A DNA stretch of 37,139 nt from NCBI RefSeq assembly GCF_018598185.1, contig NZ_JAHESC010000059.1, positions 1-37,139 on the forward strand, in the 5' to 3' direction. This document shows, piece after piece, positions 15,873-23,832 of this stretch. This DNA comes from Dawidia soli (GTDB lineage Bacteria > Bacteroidota > Bacteroidia > Cytophagales > Cyclobacteriaceae). The notes under the pieces were generated by a model. It had not been told where the DNA came from, searched no databases, and saw nothing but the letters and a program-made list of their open reading frames with translations. The position numbers were made by a program, and so were the translations under genes. Each line of letters starts with the position of its first letter. Position 1 is the first letter of the stretch.

Positions 15873-15938
15873 CTATTGTATAAATCAGAAGATTGAAGAA
15901 GTGTTGAGCCGGTACTGCTATTGTATAAATCAGAAGAT
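15873..15938. repeat. 21-bp direct repeat, two copies 45 bp apart
   Basis: CTATTGTATAAATCAGAAGA plus a following T occurs exactly at 15873-15893 and again at 15918-15938. Copies start 45 bases apart. They lie upstream of the LRR gene start (minus strand) and beside the M23 pseudogene. They could be a short tandem duplication or a pair of binding sites. Confidence 0.75.
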
Positions 15939-15967
15939 CGGAAATAACCTGCGCACGAGCCCTTCAC

Positions 15968-16534
15968 TTACCCGGCGGCGCGTCGCCCCGGCCGGATCAG
16001 GCTTTTCTCACCCGGTATACCCTTCCCCTTCAGTGGCGACCAGGCCGAGGGTAACGTCGTATCGCCGTATTGTCCGTGGCCAATAACATAGCCGTTGCTG
16101 AAGATAAAGGGCGTGATGCCGCCGTCGGCGCGCTGCACGCAGCGGTGCAGATGAGGACCGCTGGCATGGTAGCCCGAGTTGCCTGCCATGCCCAGACGGT
16201 CACCCGGCCTTTACCTTTGCCCCTACCTTGAGGCGGGGTTGAGTGAGCCTTGCTTGATATGCACATAACACACAACATAATCTATAATCTCCAAGATCAT
16301 ATTGGCTTTGTCCGTATCGCGCACACTACGCTACGGCGCCACCTTCCAATGGCGTGATCGCTATAGAGACCGGCGGAGCATTTTTTGCCAGTGTAAGCTT
16401 TTCACGTTTCAATTTAGAAAGGTCCGTCTCTTCCTCTTCCGCGTCTTCTTCAGTATCGTTGCTGCGCTGGGCATAGACGAAAGTGGGTCCGGCACTCAAT
16501 ACGAGGCACAGGAGCACGGGTAGAACTGTTTCAT
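15968..16534 (-). pseudogene. M23 peptidase (LytM-like) pseudogene, several frameshifts
   Basis: Minus-strand frames together give the end of an M23 metallopeptidase, which would cleave peptidoglycan cross-bridges. One frame reads RDTDKANMILEII, then YVHIKQGSLNPA. A second frame supplies LKVGAKVKAG. The first frame then resumes with DRLGMAGNSGYHASGPHLH, which includes the HxH zinc motif and the family GNSGY-GPHLH signature. One shift falls at the CCC run 16203-16205. At the 5' end, ATG 16534 followed by one missing base would give a signal peptide ending in LLCLVLSAGPTFVYAQ, now in a different frame. An acidic linker (DTEEDAEEEETD) follows, and the first zinc-ligand region is missing. At least three indels and one internal deletion make this a pseudogene. 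Sequencing errors could explain single shifts but not the deletion. Confidence 0.7.
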
Positions 16535-16776
16535 AGAGAGGGATGGGTGTACGGGCGTAGGGTTCTTCTTTTTAGAAACTTCAAAGGCGATTAATACAAC
16601 TCAGCAACCAAACGCAACCGTTAAAGAAGATTCCAGATAAAATTCCTTTCATGTTTCGAATCATATATTTACTTTCCACACGCCTCTGCCGGAGTTGTAA
16701 TTACGTGCGGTTGTAAAAAGATCCAGTCGGTGCGTGCAGAGGTTGCGGTCAACCCATGGAACATTTTATTTAAGAT

Positions 16777-18585
16777 ATGCAGGAACTACAATTATCCCCG
16801 GGGGCCTGGGGCAGGCTGATCTTCCGAAGTGTAACCGGTATGGGTGTAGGCTTATTGATCTTACTGTGCACCCGGTGTTCGCCGGGCGATAGGAAAGTCC
16901 CACCTCCCCCGGATGATCCGAAAGCCTCGCTTCCCCCCGGTGATGCTGACAAAGGAAAGCTTGCCCTGGCCGACGGTTTCGAGGCTTTGGTGGTGGTAGA
17001 CAGCGTGGGCAGGGCACGACACCTGGCCGTGAACGACAACGGCGACATCTATGTGAAGCTCCGTGCCGTCACACCCCGGGGTGGATCGGTGGCTCTTCGT
17101 GATACGACCGGCGACGGCAAAGCGGATCTCGTAAAATACTTCGGTACGTACAAAGACCCGAGCGCATACGGCACCGGTATGCGTATATACAATGGCTATA
17201 TCTATTACGCGTCTACCGGCGTCGTATACCGCAGCAAGCTCGTGCCCGGCCAGCTGCTGCCCGATACTGTAGAAGAGCCGATCGTGATCGACGATGCGTA
17301 CAGGGCCAATCCCCGTGGAACCGAGCATATTACCAAATCGATCACGTTCGACGACAAGGGGCACCTCTATGTTCCCTTCGGCGCTCCCGGCGACGTGTGC
17401 CAGGCAGAGAACAGAACCCCTGGCGCGCCCGGTATGCTTCCCTGCCCGCAGCTCGACATCCACGGCGGTGTCTGGCAATTCGACGCCAACAAGCCCGGTC
17501 AGGTACAGGGTGATGGAAAAAAATATGCTACCGGCATGCGAAGCCTGGTGGCGATGGCCTGGAATTTCGAAGACGGCAATCTGTTCGCCGTGCAACACGG
17601 GCGCGATGATTTTGCCAGGACGTGGCCGGGGCTTTACTCTCCCTGGCAGAGCGCGCTGCTTCCGTCAGAGGAGTTCTTCCGGATCACCGAAGGCACCAAC
17701 GGCGGCTGGCCCTACTATTATTTCGATCAGATGCAGGATAAGAAAGTGCTGAACCCGGAGTACGGCGGCGACGGCAGAAAAGCCGACGGTGCCGACACGG
17801 TCGCACTACCGCTCATCGGTTTTCCCGGCCACTTTTCACCCAATGACCTGCTTTTCTACCGCGGCGACCAGTTTCCCGCACGCTATAAGAACGGCGCATT
17901 CATCGCCTTTCACGGTTCGACCATACGGGCGCCCTATCCGCAAGGGGGATACTTCGTAGCATTTGTGCCCATGAAGGGGGGGAAACCCACAGGTCCATGG
18001 GAAGTGTTTGCCGATGGCTTTGCGCAGCTGGATACGATCGTCAATACGTCCGACGCCAAGGCGCGGCCCATGGGGCTTTCCGAAGGACCTGACGGCTCGC
18101 TGTATGTGACCGAAAGCGTGAAAGGAAAGATCTGGAGGATCATGTTCAAGGGCGACAAGGCAGCCTTTGGCGAGCAGCAGCTGGCCGGAATGGAAACCCG
18201 GAAACAAACAGCCACCAATATCAAGCAGCCCGATGAGAAGAAAGACAACCTGTTCAAGGATACACCCGGCTCCGTCGCCTACACCCAGTACTGTGCTTCC
18301 TGCCACCTGCCCGGCGGCCAGGGCGATGGCAACCGGTATCCACCGCTGTTCGGTTCAAAATGGGTAAGCGGCCCGAGCAAGACGCTGATCGAAGTCGTAC
18401 TGAAAGGACTGACCGGCCCGATAGAGGTCCGGGGAAAGACATACGATGGCGTCATGCCCGCACATGCGTTCCTTTCCGACGAGCAGGTGGCCGATATCCT
18501 CACCTACGTGCGTACACGAATGACCCACGGAAGCTCGGCGATCAAGGCAGACGAGGTGCGCGCCGTGCGTGCGGGGCTGAAATAG
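16777..18585 (+). CDS. L-sorbosone-dehydrogenase-like propeller with fused cytochrome c, lipoprotein
   Basis: The protein has 602 residues. The N-terminus carries a lipoprotein-type signal (GMGVGLLILLCTRC), predicting lipid anchoring outside the cytoplasm; a later start near 16840 would also keep it. Residues about 60-470 form a PQQ-type sugar/sorbosone dehydrogenase beta-propeller (GFEALVVVDSVGRARHLAV, GNLFAVQHGRDDF, TEGTNGGWPYYYFDQ, GLSEGPDGSLYVTES). Residues about 495-590 are a mono-haem cytochrome c with CASCH (Cys506, Cys509, His510) and a probable axial Met560 in GVMPAHAF. The domains in one chain suggest sugar or aldose-derivative oxidation with electrons passed directly to the haem. 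The gene is monocistronic and faces the small lipoprotein gene. The family call is firm; substrate and cofactor are inferred. Confidence 0.88.
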   Translation: MQELQLSPGAWGRLIFRSVTGMGVGLLILLCTRCSPGDRKVPPPPDDPKASLPPGDADKGKLALADGFEALVVVDSVGRARHLAVNDNGDIYVKLRAVTPRGGSVALRDTTGDGKADLVKYFGTYKDPSAYGTGMRIYNGYIYYASTGVVYRSKLVPGQLLPDTVEEPIVIDDAYRANPRGTEHITKSITFDDKGHLYVPFGAPGDVCQAENRTPGAPGMLPCPQLDIHGGVWQFDANKPGQVQGDGKKYATGMRSLVAMAWNFEDGNLFAVQHGRDDFARTWPGLYSPWQSALLPSEEFFRITEGTNGGWPYYYFDQMQDKKVLNPEYGGDGRKADGADTVALPLIGFPGHFSPNDLLFYRGDQFPARYKNGAFIAFHGSTIRAPYPQGGYFVAFVPMKGGKPTGPWEVFADGFAQLDTIVNTSDAKARPMGLSEGPDGSLYVTESVKGKIWRIMFKGDKAAFGEQQLAGMETRKQTATNIKQPDEKKDNLFKDTPGSVAYTQYCASCHLPGGQGDGNRYPPLFGSKWVSGPSKTLIEVVLKGLTGPIEVRGKTYDGVMPAHAFLSDEQVADILTYVRTRMTHGSSAIKADEVRAVRAGLK

Positions 18586-18622
18586 TCCGGCTCGTTGGCA
18601 AGCTCATCGTCAGGAAAATACT

Positions 18623-19072
18623 TCACGGCCGCTGCCGGGCCGTAAACCCTACCGGGATCTTCAGATCACCCCTGTCATACATGTTGATGTAAAGAACCAC
18701 CGTATCCGCAGCCCCGGCCCAGGTAACCTTATAGCGATCCAGCATACCGGTGTTGTCAAACAGGCCGTTGGGCGTTTTAAAGGCGCAGCAGCTGCCTTCG
18801 CGGATATAGGAGACCGGCTCACCATGGGGTCCCAGGAGTGCATTCAGGTAGCGGCGTTCGTTCGCCGGGCCGCCGCCCGTATTGCCTACACTCACCGGAT
18901 TCTTACGATCGAATCCATAGGTCGTGTCGGTCGTGGTTTCGGTAAGCTCAAAGGTGGCTGCATCGAGCGATGTCACGGGTTTGGTACGGGTGTTGCCGCT
19001 CATGCGGTGGGCGCCGCACCCCATAGCGGTAACAACGCAAAATAAAAATACTACTGCATGGATCGGTCTCAT
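18623..19072 (-). CDS. Small conserved Bacteroidota lipoprotein
   Basis: The protein has 149 residues, with a lipoprotein signal (AVVFLFCVVTAMGC) and then a compact domain. Recognisable segments are YGFDRKNPVSVG, NERRYLNALLGPHGEPVSY, GSCCAFKTPNG and VVLYINMYDRG. I have seen similar small lipoproteins in Flavobacteriia and Cytophagia, where they sometimes carry an improbable sugar-acid aldolase name. There is no aldolase fold here and I do not transfer that name. The invariant-looking CC pair could form a disulfide or bind metal. The gene converges on the sorbosone-dehydrogenase gene. Function unknown. Confidence 0.8.
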   Translation of the reverse strand: MRPIHAVVFLFCVVTAMGCGAHRMSGNTRTKPVTSLDAATFELTETTTDTTYGFDRKNPVSVGNTGGGPANERRYLNALLGPHGEPVSYIREGSCCAFKTPNGLFDNTGMLDRYKVTWAGAADTVVLYINMYDRGDLKIPVGFTARQRP

Positions 19073-19129
19073 AGATGGATTGGTTTTGCTTCCTGAGATG
19101 CGGGGCTACGCGTTTTTCCACAACCACCG

Positions 19130-19642
19130 TTACAATATTTTCTTCCTGCAAGAACGCAGGATCAACAGCGCCGCCAGGCAGCCGGCGCCGCCGAACAAAT
19201 AGATCGACGGATACCCCCACCCTGCCGCCAGCAGACCGGCCACAGGACCGGCGATGCTCAGCGAAAGATCAAAAAACGCAGAATAGGCGGCCAATGCCGT
19301 CCCCCGCATCTGCAGGGCTACCCGCTGAATGGCAAGTACCCCCAATGCCGGGAAAACGAGTGAAAAACCAATTCCCGTCAGCGCACAACCCGCAATGGCA
19401 AACGACGGGGTGGACGAGAATCCGATCAACAGCTGCCCCGCCATTTCCACGATGAACGATACAAGGGCTACGCTATATCCTCCAAACCGGTCGGGAAAGG
19501 AAGCAAAAAAGACCCGCGTCAAAATATAGGAGCCCCCGAAACCTATAAATCCCCACGACGCGTGCTCCCAGCCTTTGGCTGCAAACAACAACGATATGAA
19601 CGAAGCGATACAATCCGGCACAAAATTCATGAATCGGGGCAA
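19130..19642 (-). pseudogene. MFS transporter, C-terminal half only (YhhS-like)
   Basis: About 170 residues match the second half of a 12-helix major-facilitator transporter of the YhhS/UPF0226 sort: ILTRVFFASFPDRFGGYSVA, the helix-rich GCALTGIGFSLVFPALGV, RGTALAAYSAFFDLSLSIAG, and a basic tail. Full-length relatives have about 390 residues. The first six helices are absent, and the frame starts within 17 bases of the AraC stop on the same strand. The N-terminal half therefore appears to have been deleted up to the AraC gene. Half transporters of this family are not known to me to work alone, so I treat it as a pseudogene; a short translated product from TTG 19642 or ATG 19630 remains possible. 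Confidence 0.7.
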
Positions 19643-19658
19643 CGGCGGCGATAGCCGC

Positions 19659-20522
19659 TCAATGGCTATGATTGGACAAATAATGGCTGGCTCTGAAGTC
19701 CGTGGCCGTTACGCCGGTATGCTTCCGGAAGAACCGTGAAAAATAGGCGTGATCCGCATATCCGAGGTCAAAGGCGATCTGTTTGATATCCAGGACCGCA
19801 TACCGGAGCATGCGCTTGGCCTCCAACAGGATCTCCTGCTGGATCCAATAGCTCGCGGAAAAACCCGTAAGGTCTTTTACAACCTCATTCAGATAAAGTG
19901 GCGTGATATGGAGTAGTGCTGCATAATCCTGCACCTGCTTTTTTTCCTTGCAGTGTGCTTTTACCAGCTTTTTAAACCTGAGGACGGTATGATACTTCGG
20001 TCCACCGATGATGGCGACGGTATCTTTTGCCTCCGCGATCCTGGAAGCGACCATCCCCGCCAGTGTATCGACCAACGACCTGGACAACCGCTCGCGAAAC
20101 AACTGCGGCTCCCGGTCCAGCATTTCCACCAGCAACAGCGTTGTAGTAAAGACTGCATCGCCCTTTTTTAAAGGCACACCTTGTCCGGAATGAAGGTATG
20201 CGTCAAAGATTTCCCGATAGGTGCTATCGATCAGGTCCGGCGCCACAAAAACAAACCATCCTGCGGTACGGTGAAATGATACGTACCGATGCACTTGCCC
20301 GGGGATGACATAACTAAGGGAAGCATCTTTTAACACAACCTCCTGGAAATCGAATTCCCACACAAAACGTCCGTGCTGCTGGATGATAAACATATAATGA
20401 TCATCCCGGTGTGAATCCCGCACATTTTCCGTCAGGCTACTGAAAGGTGCAACGCTAATACCGATGCTTTTCAGTTCATTCTCATGGAGCGTGATCGCTT
20501 GTTTCTTCCGGGACATCGTCAT
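19659..20522 (-). CDS. AraC-family transcriptional regulator
   Basis: The protein has 287 residues. The N-terminal cupin-like sensor domain (about 20-150) includes DHYMFIIQQHGRF and SYVIPGQVHRYVSFH. The C-terminal AraC DNA-binding domain (about 185-283) has two helix-turn-helix units: VQDYAALLHITPLYLNEVVK and IKQIAFDLGYADHAYFSRFF, then the RKHTGVTATDFR end. Bacteroidota commonly place such regulators beside an MFS exporter, here reduced to its C-terminal half just downstream, so the regulator's original target may be gone. It also lies immediately downstream of the PUL on the same strand, so a PUL role cannot be excluded. Start 20522 or 20516 (MSRKKQ). Confidence 0.92.
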   Translation of the reverse strand: MTMSRKKQAITLHENELKSIGISVAPFSSLTENVRDSHRDDHYMFIIQQHGRFVWEFDFQEVVLKDASLSYVIPGQVHRYVSFHRTAGWFVFVAPDLIDSTYREIFDAYLHSGQGVPLKKGDAVFTTTLLLVEMLDREPQLFRERLSRSLVDTLAGMVASRIAEAKDTVAIIGGPKYHTVLRFKKLVKAHCKEKKQVQDYAALLHITPLYLNEVVKDLTGFSASYWIQQEILLEAKRMLRYAVLDIKQIAFDLGYADHAYFSRFFRKHTGVTATDFRASHYLSNHSH

Positions 20523-20536
20523 GCTTTCTTTGCCGG

Positions 20537-20566
20537 TAAAAATACAATTTCACCAGCGTTCCCCAA
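20537..20566 (-). promoter_or_regulatory. Bacteroidota-type promoter of the AraC gene
   Basis: Read on the minus strand, TTG (20566-20564), a 19-base spacer and TATTTTTA (20544-20537) match the TTG/TAnnTTTG pattern in seven of eight -7 positions. It sits about 15-20 bases before the AraC start, which separates AraC expression from the PUL upstream. Confidence 0.4.
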
Positions 20567-20609
20567 CCTGCTGCCGTCCTGCCCGGCGGATTTTCAACAT
20601 GGTGCTTCG

Positions 20610-21761
20610 CTACCGGACGATTTCCAGTCCATCCTTCGAATGGATCTTCGGAAACGGCGCATGCGGCTCCGTTTGATACCAGAACGCCACGGAAGAAATA
20701 TCATCCTGTAACGGCAGGTAGCGGCCACCGCTGCGCCATCCCAGCGCCTGGATCGTAATCTTCAGATCCTTATTAAAACGAACGGGATCGGTGATATGCC
20801 ACCGGTACATCCCGAACATGGTCTGCGATTTGAACGCGCCGTCCGGTTTGAACACGTGGAAACCCGCGTACGAAGTTGAATAATCCTCATACTGCTGCTG
20901 GCCGTTCTTGTCCTTCACGGCAAACGCATAGGAGCCGCAGAAGTAGTCCTCCGTGCCCGTGCCACAGATCGTGGGGTATTGTGTGTCACCATCCATATAG
21001 AACTTGATCTCCCCTTCGCCCCACCAGCCATTGCTCTTGCTCTGCCACAGCATATACGTGCCGACATAATGCCCTTTACCCTTGATCCCGTCTACGATGG
21101 TATACACGTCCTTATACGGCACCGGGTTCACCCGGCGGAACTGCGCATGAAAATATGCGGCATCATCGGGCACGGTGGTGCGCGTGTAGTCGATCTGATA
21201 GTACAGGATCATTTCCTCATCGGCGACGTTTTCCAGGGTGATGCGGCACTTCTTTCGAAAGGGCATCGCCCAATAGCTGTTGAAGGCGCTACCAGGATTC
21301 ACGCACACCGCCAGCGACGAGATCGGCTTGTACTCATAGGCGGCGGCAAAGAAGTCGCCTACGGGCACCTCCACAGACGGCTCTTTCTCGTCGTCCCAAT
21401 ACATGCGAAGAATGCTGTAACGCCAGTTGCCCGTCGGCGTCATCCAGATGTGTTGTATGGCCCCTCCGCCCTCGATCTCGGCGAGTGTATAGGTGGTGTG
21501 CGCGGCAATGCGGATAAAGGGATTGACCTTCCATCCAGGGCCGAGATCTCGCGCAGGGCCCGAGGCCGTGCCTTCCTTCGCCATGCCGCCCTTGCCTTTC
21601 TCACCAGTAGGGTTCTCCGGACTGATCGACCGCGTCTGCGCATCCGAAAGCCTGTAGAGGTTATCCATGTTTGTGCCTATACCGTCAAAGCCCCCCTTTT
21701 GCGCAGCGGCCTCTAATGTCAGGAAGGCTGCCAGGAGGAAGAGAAATGCCCGTAGTCTCAT
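20610..21761 (-). CDS. GH172 (DUF2961) glycoside hydrolase
   Basis: The protein has 383 residues with a signal peptide (RLRAFLFLLAAFLTLEAAAQ), which sets the start at 21761. The DUF2961 fold, now family GH172, is seen in DNLYRLSDAQTRSISPENP near the mature N-terminus and in the beta-rich middle (GGGAIQHIWMTPTGNW, GSAFNSYWAMPF). The core motifs GEGEIKFYMDGD and GTGTEDYFCGS contain the conserved acidic residues that act in catalysis in characterised members. Known GH172 enzymes act on alpha-D-fructofuranosyl or alpha-D-arabinofuranosyl linkages, some as exo-D-arabinofuranosidases on mycobacterial arabinan. It is the last gene of the PUL, 57 bases after the esterase gene. Periplasmic location is likely. 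Confidence 0.9.
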   Translation of the reverse strand: MRLRAFLFLLAAFLTLEAAAQKGGFDGIGTNMDNLYRLSDAQTRSISPENPTGEKGKGGMAKEGTASGPARDLGPGWKVNPFIRIAAHTTYTLAEIEGGGAIQHIWMTPTGNWRYSILRMYWDDEKEPSVEVPVGDFFAAAYEYKPISSLAVCVNPGSAFNSYWAMPFRKKCRITLENVADEEMILYYQIDYTRTTVPDDAAYFHAQFRRVNPVPYKDVYTIVDGIKGKGHYVGTYMLWQSKSNGWWGEGEIKFYMDGDTQYPTICGTGTEDYFCGSYAFAVKDKNGQQQYEDYSTSYAGFHVFKPDGAFKSQTMFGMYRWHITDPVRFNKDLKITIQALGWRSGGRYLPLQDDISSVAFWYQTEPHAPFPKIHSKDGLEIVR

Positions 21762-21818
21762 CGTATTATGGTTGGTTGAATATCGAAGCATACTTTACAG
21801 TTTATAGTTTACCAAAAC

Positions 21819-23825
21819 TCAAAATCTCGGTTGTCCCGTCTGAAATCTCTTACCGGCTGTAATGCCCGGCCAGTCGTCGGTGCGGAAGGGTACGGCCGGA
21901 AGACCATCGGCGTTGTAAAGATCCAGCGGCCCGGGGTTGTCGTCCCACGCATAGCGCACCGCCACAGGCTTTGATACCTGGCGACACGTAACCTCCACCG
22001 TTCCGTTAACGAGCGTGGCCTGCGCCCAATAAAACTTCCTGTCCTCGCCGGCCATCTGGAATCCACGCACAAAGCCGTATTTGTCCTTTGTTATCAGACC
22101 ACCGCCAGTATTGTCGTATTCAATAGTCGCCGTACCACCGCCGAGCTTCATTGACCGGAACGTCGGTCCTGCGCTGACGATGTTCTTCTGGTATACTTTA
22201 TTTAGCGCACCGAGTGCCAGGCGCTTGCCGACATCTTCCTTGTTCCGGGGGTGAATGTCGTTCGCTTCACCCAGGTCGATGGACACGGCCATGGCGGTGT
22301 TGGGCAGGGCCAGCGCAGCCGCCTGCGCTTCCCTCAGTTCGGCCCAGGCACTCGGTGCCGGCAGCGGCGACTCCGCCATATAGTTAGCAAGCTGCACAAA
22401 GAGAAAAGGAAGCTCGGGCTGTTTCCATGTTGAACGCCAGTCTGCGATCATCGCGGGGAACAGCTTGCGGTATTCATCGGCACGATCGGCGTTGGCCTCT
22501 CCCTGATACCAAATTACGCCTTTGATGGACATGCGCGTGAGCGGCGCAATGCTCCCGTTGTATAACACAGCGGGCGAAGAAAAAGGTGTAGCATTGGGCA
22601 CCAGCACCTTCGGAAATTTTGCAGCATCGATAGCCTGGCCTTTCCTGTACAGCCAGTCACCCGATAGATGTTTGTGCGCCCACATGGAAGGTGTGGTGAA
22701 CCCACCCCTGCCCCCGACGTCAAAGACACGTACCACCAGCACGTTGCCCGTAGGCTTCAAAATGTCTGTCGGCACGTCGTAACCATGATGATTGTAGTTG
22801 CCGTAGCTCTCGCCCACTTTTACACCGTTCACCCAGGCGATGTCGTAGTCGTCGACCTGCAGCAGCCCCACATGAAATGTTTTGCCCGTATGGTTTTCCG
22901 GCAGGTCGAACGTTGTCCTGAACCATACGGCACCGTCGTGGTCACGCAGGTCGGGTACATTTTCCCAGGTGTTGCCAAGGGGCTGGATCGGCTTCCATTC
23001 CGAAAGGTCGGTATCCACGTCGAACCATTCCCCCACGATGCCCGGCCCCTTGTAATAATACTTTTTATACCACGCGGGCTTCATTTTCTCAAAGTCGGCC
23101 CGCATCGCGGCGAAGTTCTTATTACGCTTCAGCACGGGCTCGATGTCGGCCCTGAACTGATCAAACGCCAGAAGCGCCTCGTTACTCATCCAGCTTTCAA
23201 CGCTGGTAGCCCCCAGGTTGTCGCTGACCAGGCCGATGGGCACGTTCAGTTCCCGGTACAGCTTCTTCCCGAAGTGATAGGCTACGGCCGAGAAATATTT
23301 TATATTCTCTTGGCTCAGCGTGTTCCATCCCGTTCCACCCTTGATATCTTCTGCCGGCAAATAATCGATATCGACATGCACGGTAAAGAGACGGACCTGT
23401 GCGTTCTTCAGAAAAGCGCTGTCTTTCTCGTCAAAGCCGGTCTGGTCTATTGTCCACTGCATGTTGGACTGCCCGCCGCAGATCCAGACATCGCCGATCA
23501 GAACATCCGACAACACAATAGTGTTTCTCCCCTCCACGGTTAACGTATAGGGCCCGCCGGCTTCCAGGGCCGGCAGCACGACGCTCCATGTACCCTGCTT
23601 GTTCGCGATCGCCGTAGCCGATTTCATCATGAGGGTGACAGCGACCTTTTCTCCCGGCGAAGCCCACCCCCACACGTTAACAGGGGCGCCTCGCTGAAGT
23701 ACCATGTGATCGCGAAAGATTGCAGGCAGCCTCACGTCGGCCATGGCTGCCGGAACCATGACCAGAAGGACCATACAAAAGATCAAGCCCCTGAAAGGCA
23801 TAACACCACCGCGCGTGCGCTTCAT
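21819..23825 (-). CDS. Sialate O-acetylesterase-type carbohydrate esterase with jelly-roll insert
   Basis: The protein has 668 residues with a signal peptide (FRGLIFCMVLLVMVPAAMA). The SGNH/SASA esterase core is split. Part one has the IFRDHMVLQRG opening, a beta-sandwich, and the nucleophile motif WICGGQSNM (Ser120). A galactose-binding-like jelly-roll insert follows (VWFRTTFDLPENHTGKTFHV, QVDDYDIAWVNGVKVGES). Then the second catalytic part has GVIWYQGEANAD and the Asp/His motif NDIHPRNKEDVGKRLALGAL. Such enzymes remove O-acetyl groups from sugars. In this PUL it should strip acyl decorations that would block the glycosidases; sialic acid itself is not implied. ATG 23825 leaves a 7-base gap to the upstream stop; an earlier start at 23846 would overlap it. 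Confidence 0.9.
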   Translation of the reverse strand: MKRTRGGVMPFRGLIFCMVLLVMVPAAMADVRLPAIFRDHMVLQRGAPVNVWGWASPGEKVAVTLMMKSATAIANKQGTWSVVLPALEAGGPYTLTVEGRNTIVLSDVLIGDVWICGGQSNMQWTIDQTGFDEKDSAFLKNAQVRLFTVHVDIDYLPAEDIKGGTGWNTLSQENIKYFSAVAYHFGKKLYRELNVPIGLVSDNLGATSVESWMSNEALLAFDQFRADIEPVLKRNKNFAAMRADFEKMKPAWYKKYYYKGPGIVGEWFDVDTDLSEWKPIQPLGNTWENVPDLRDHDGAVWFRTTFDLPENHTGKTFHVGLLQVDDYDIAWVNGVKVGESYGNYNHHGYDVPTDILKPTGNVLVVRVFDVGGRGGFTTPSMWAHKHLSGDWLYRKGQAIDAAKFPKVLVPNATPFSSPAVLYNGSIAPLTRMSIKGVIWYQGEANADRADEYRKLFPAMIADWRSTWKQPELPFLFVQLANYMAESPLPAPSAWAELREAQAAALALPNTAMAVSIDLGEANDIHPRNKEDVGKRLALGALNKVYQKNIVSAGPTFRSMKLGGGTATIEYDNTGGGLITKDKYGFVRGFQMAGEDRKFYWAQATLVNGTVEVTCRQVSKPVAVRYAWDDNPGPLDLYNADGLPAVPFRTDDWPGITAGKRFQTGQPRF

Positions 23826-23832
23826 GAACGGA

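Noticed and set aside
18625-18643. ACGGCC/GGCCGT hairpin between the dehydrogenase and small lipoprotein genes
   Set aside because: It overlaps the coding end of the lipoprotein gene and has no T-run; too weak for a terminator call.
18623-19072. Naming the small lipoprotein as a KDO-8-phosphate synthase
   Set aside because: The sequence is too short, is exported, and shows none of the TIM-barrel motifs of that enzyme.
21819-23825. Reading the esterase as evidence for sialic acid use
   Set aside because: No sialidase, NanA, NanE or sialic acid transporter is nearby; the family removes acetyl groups from many sugars.
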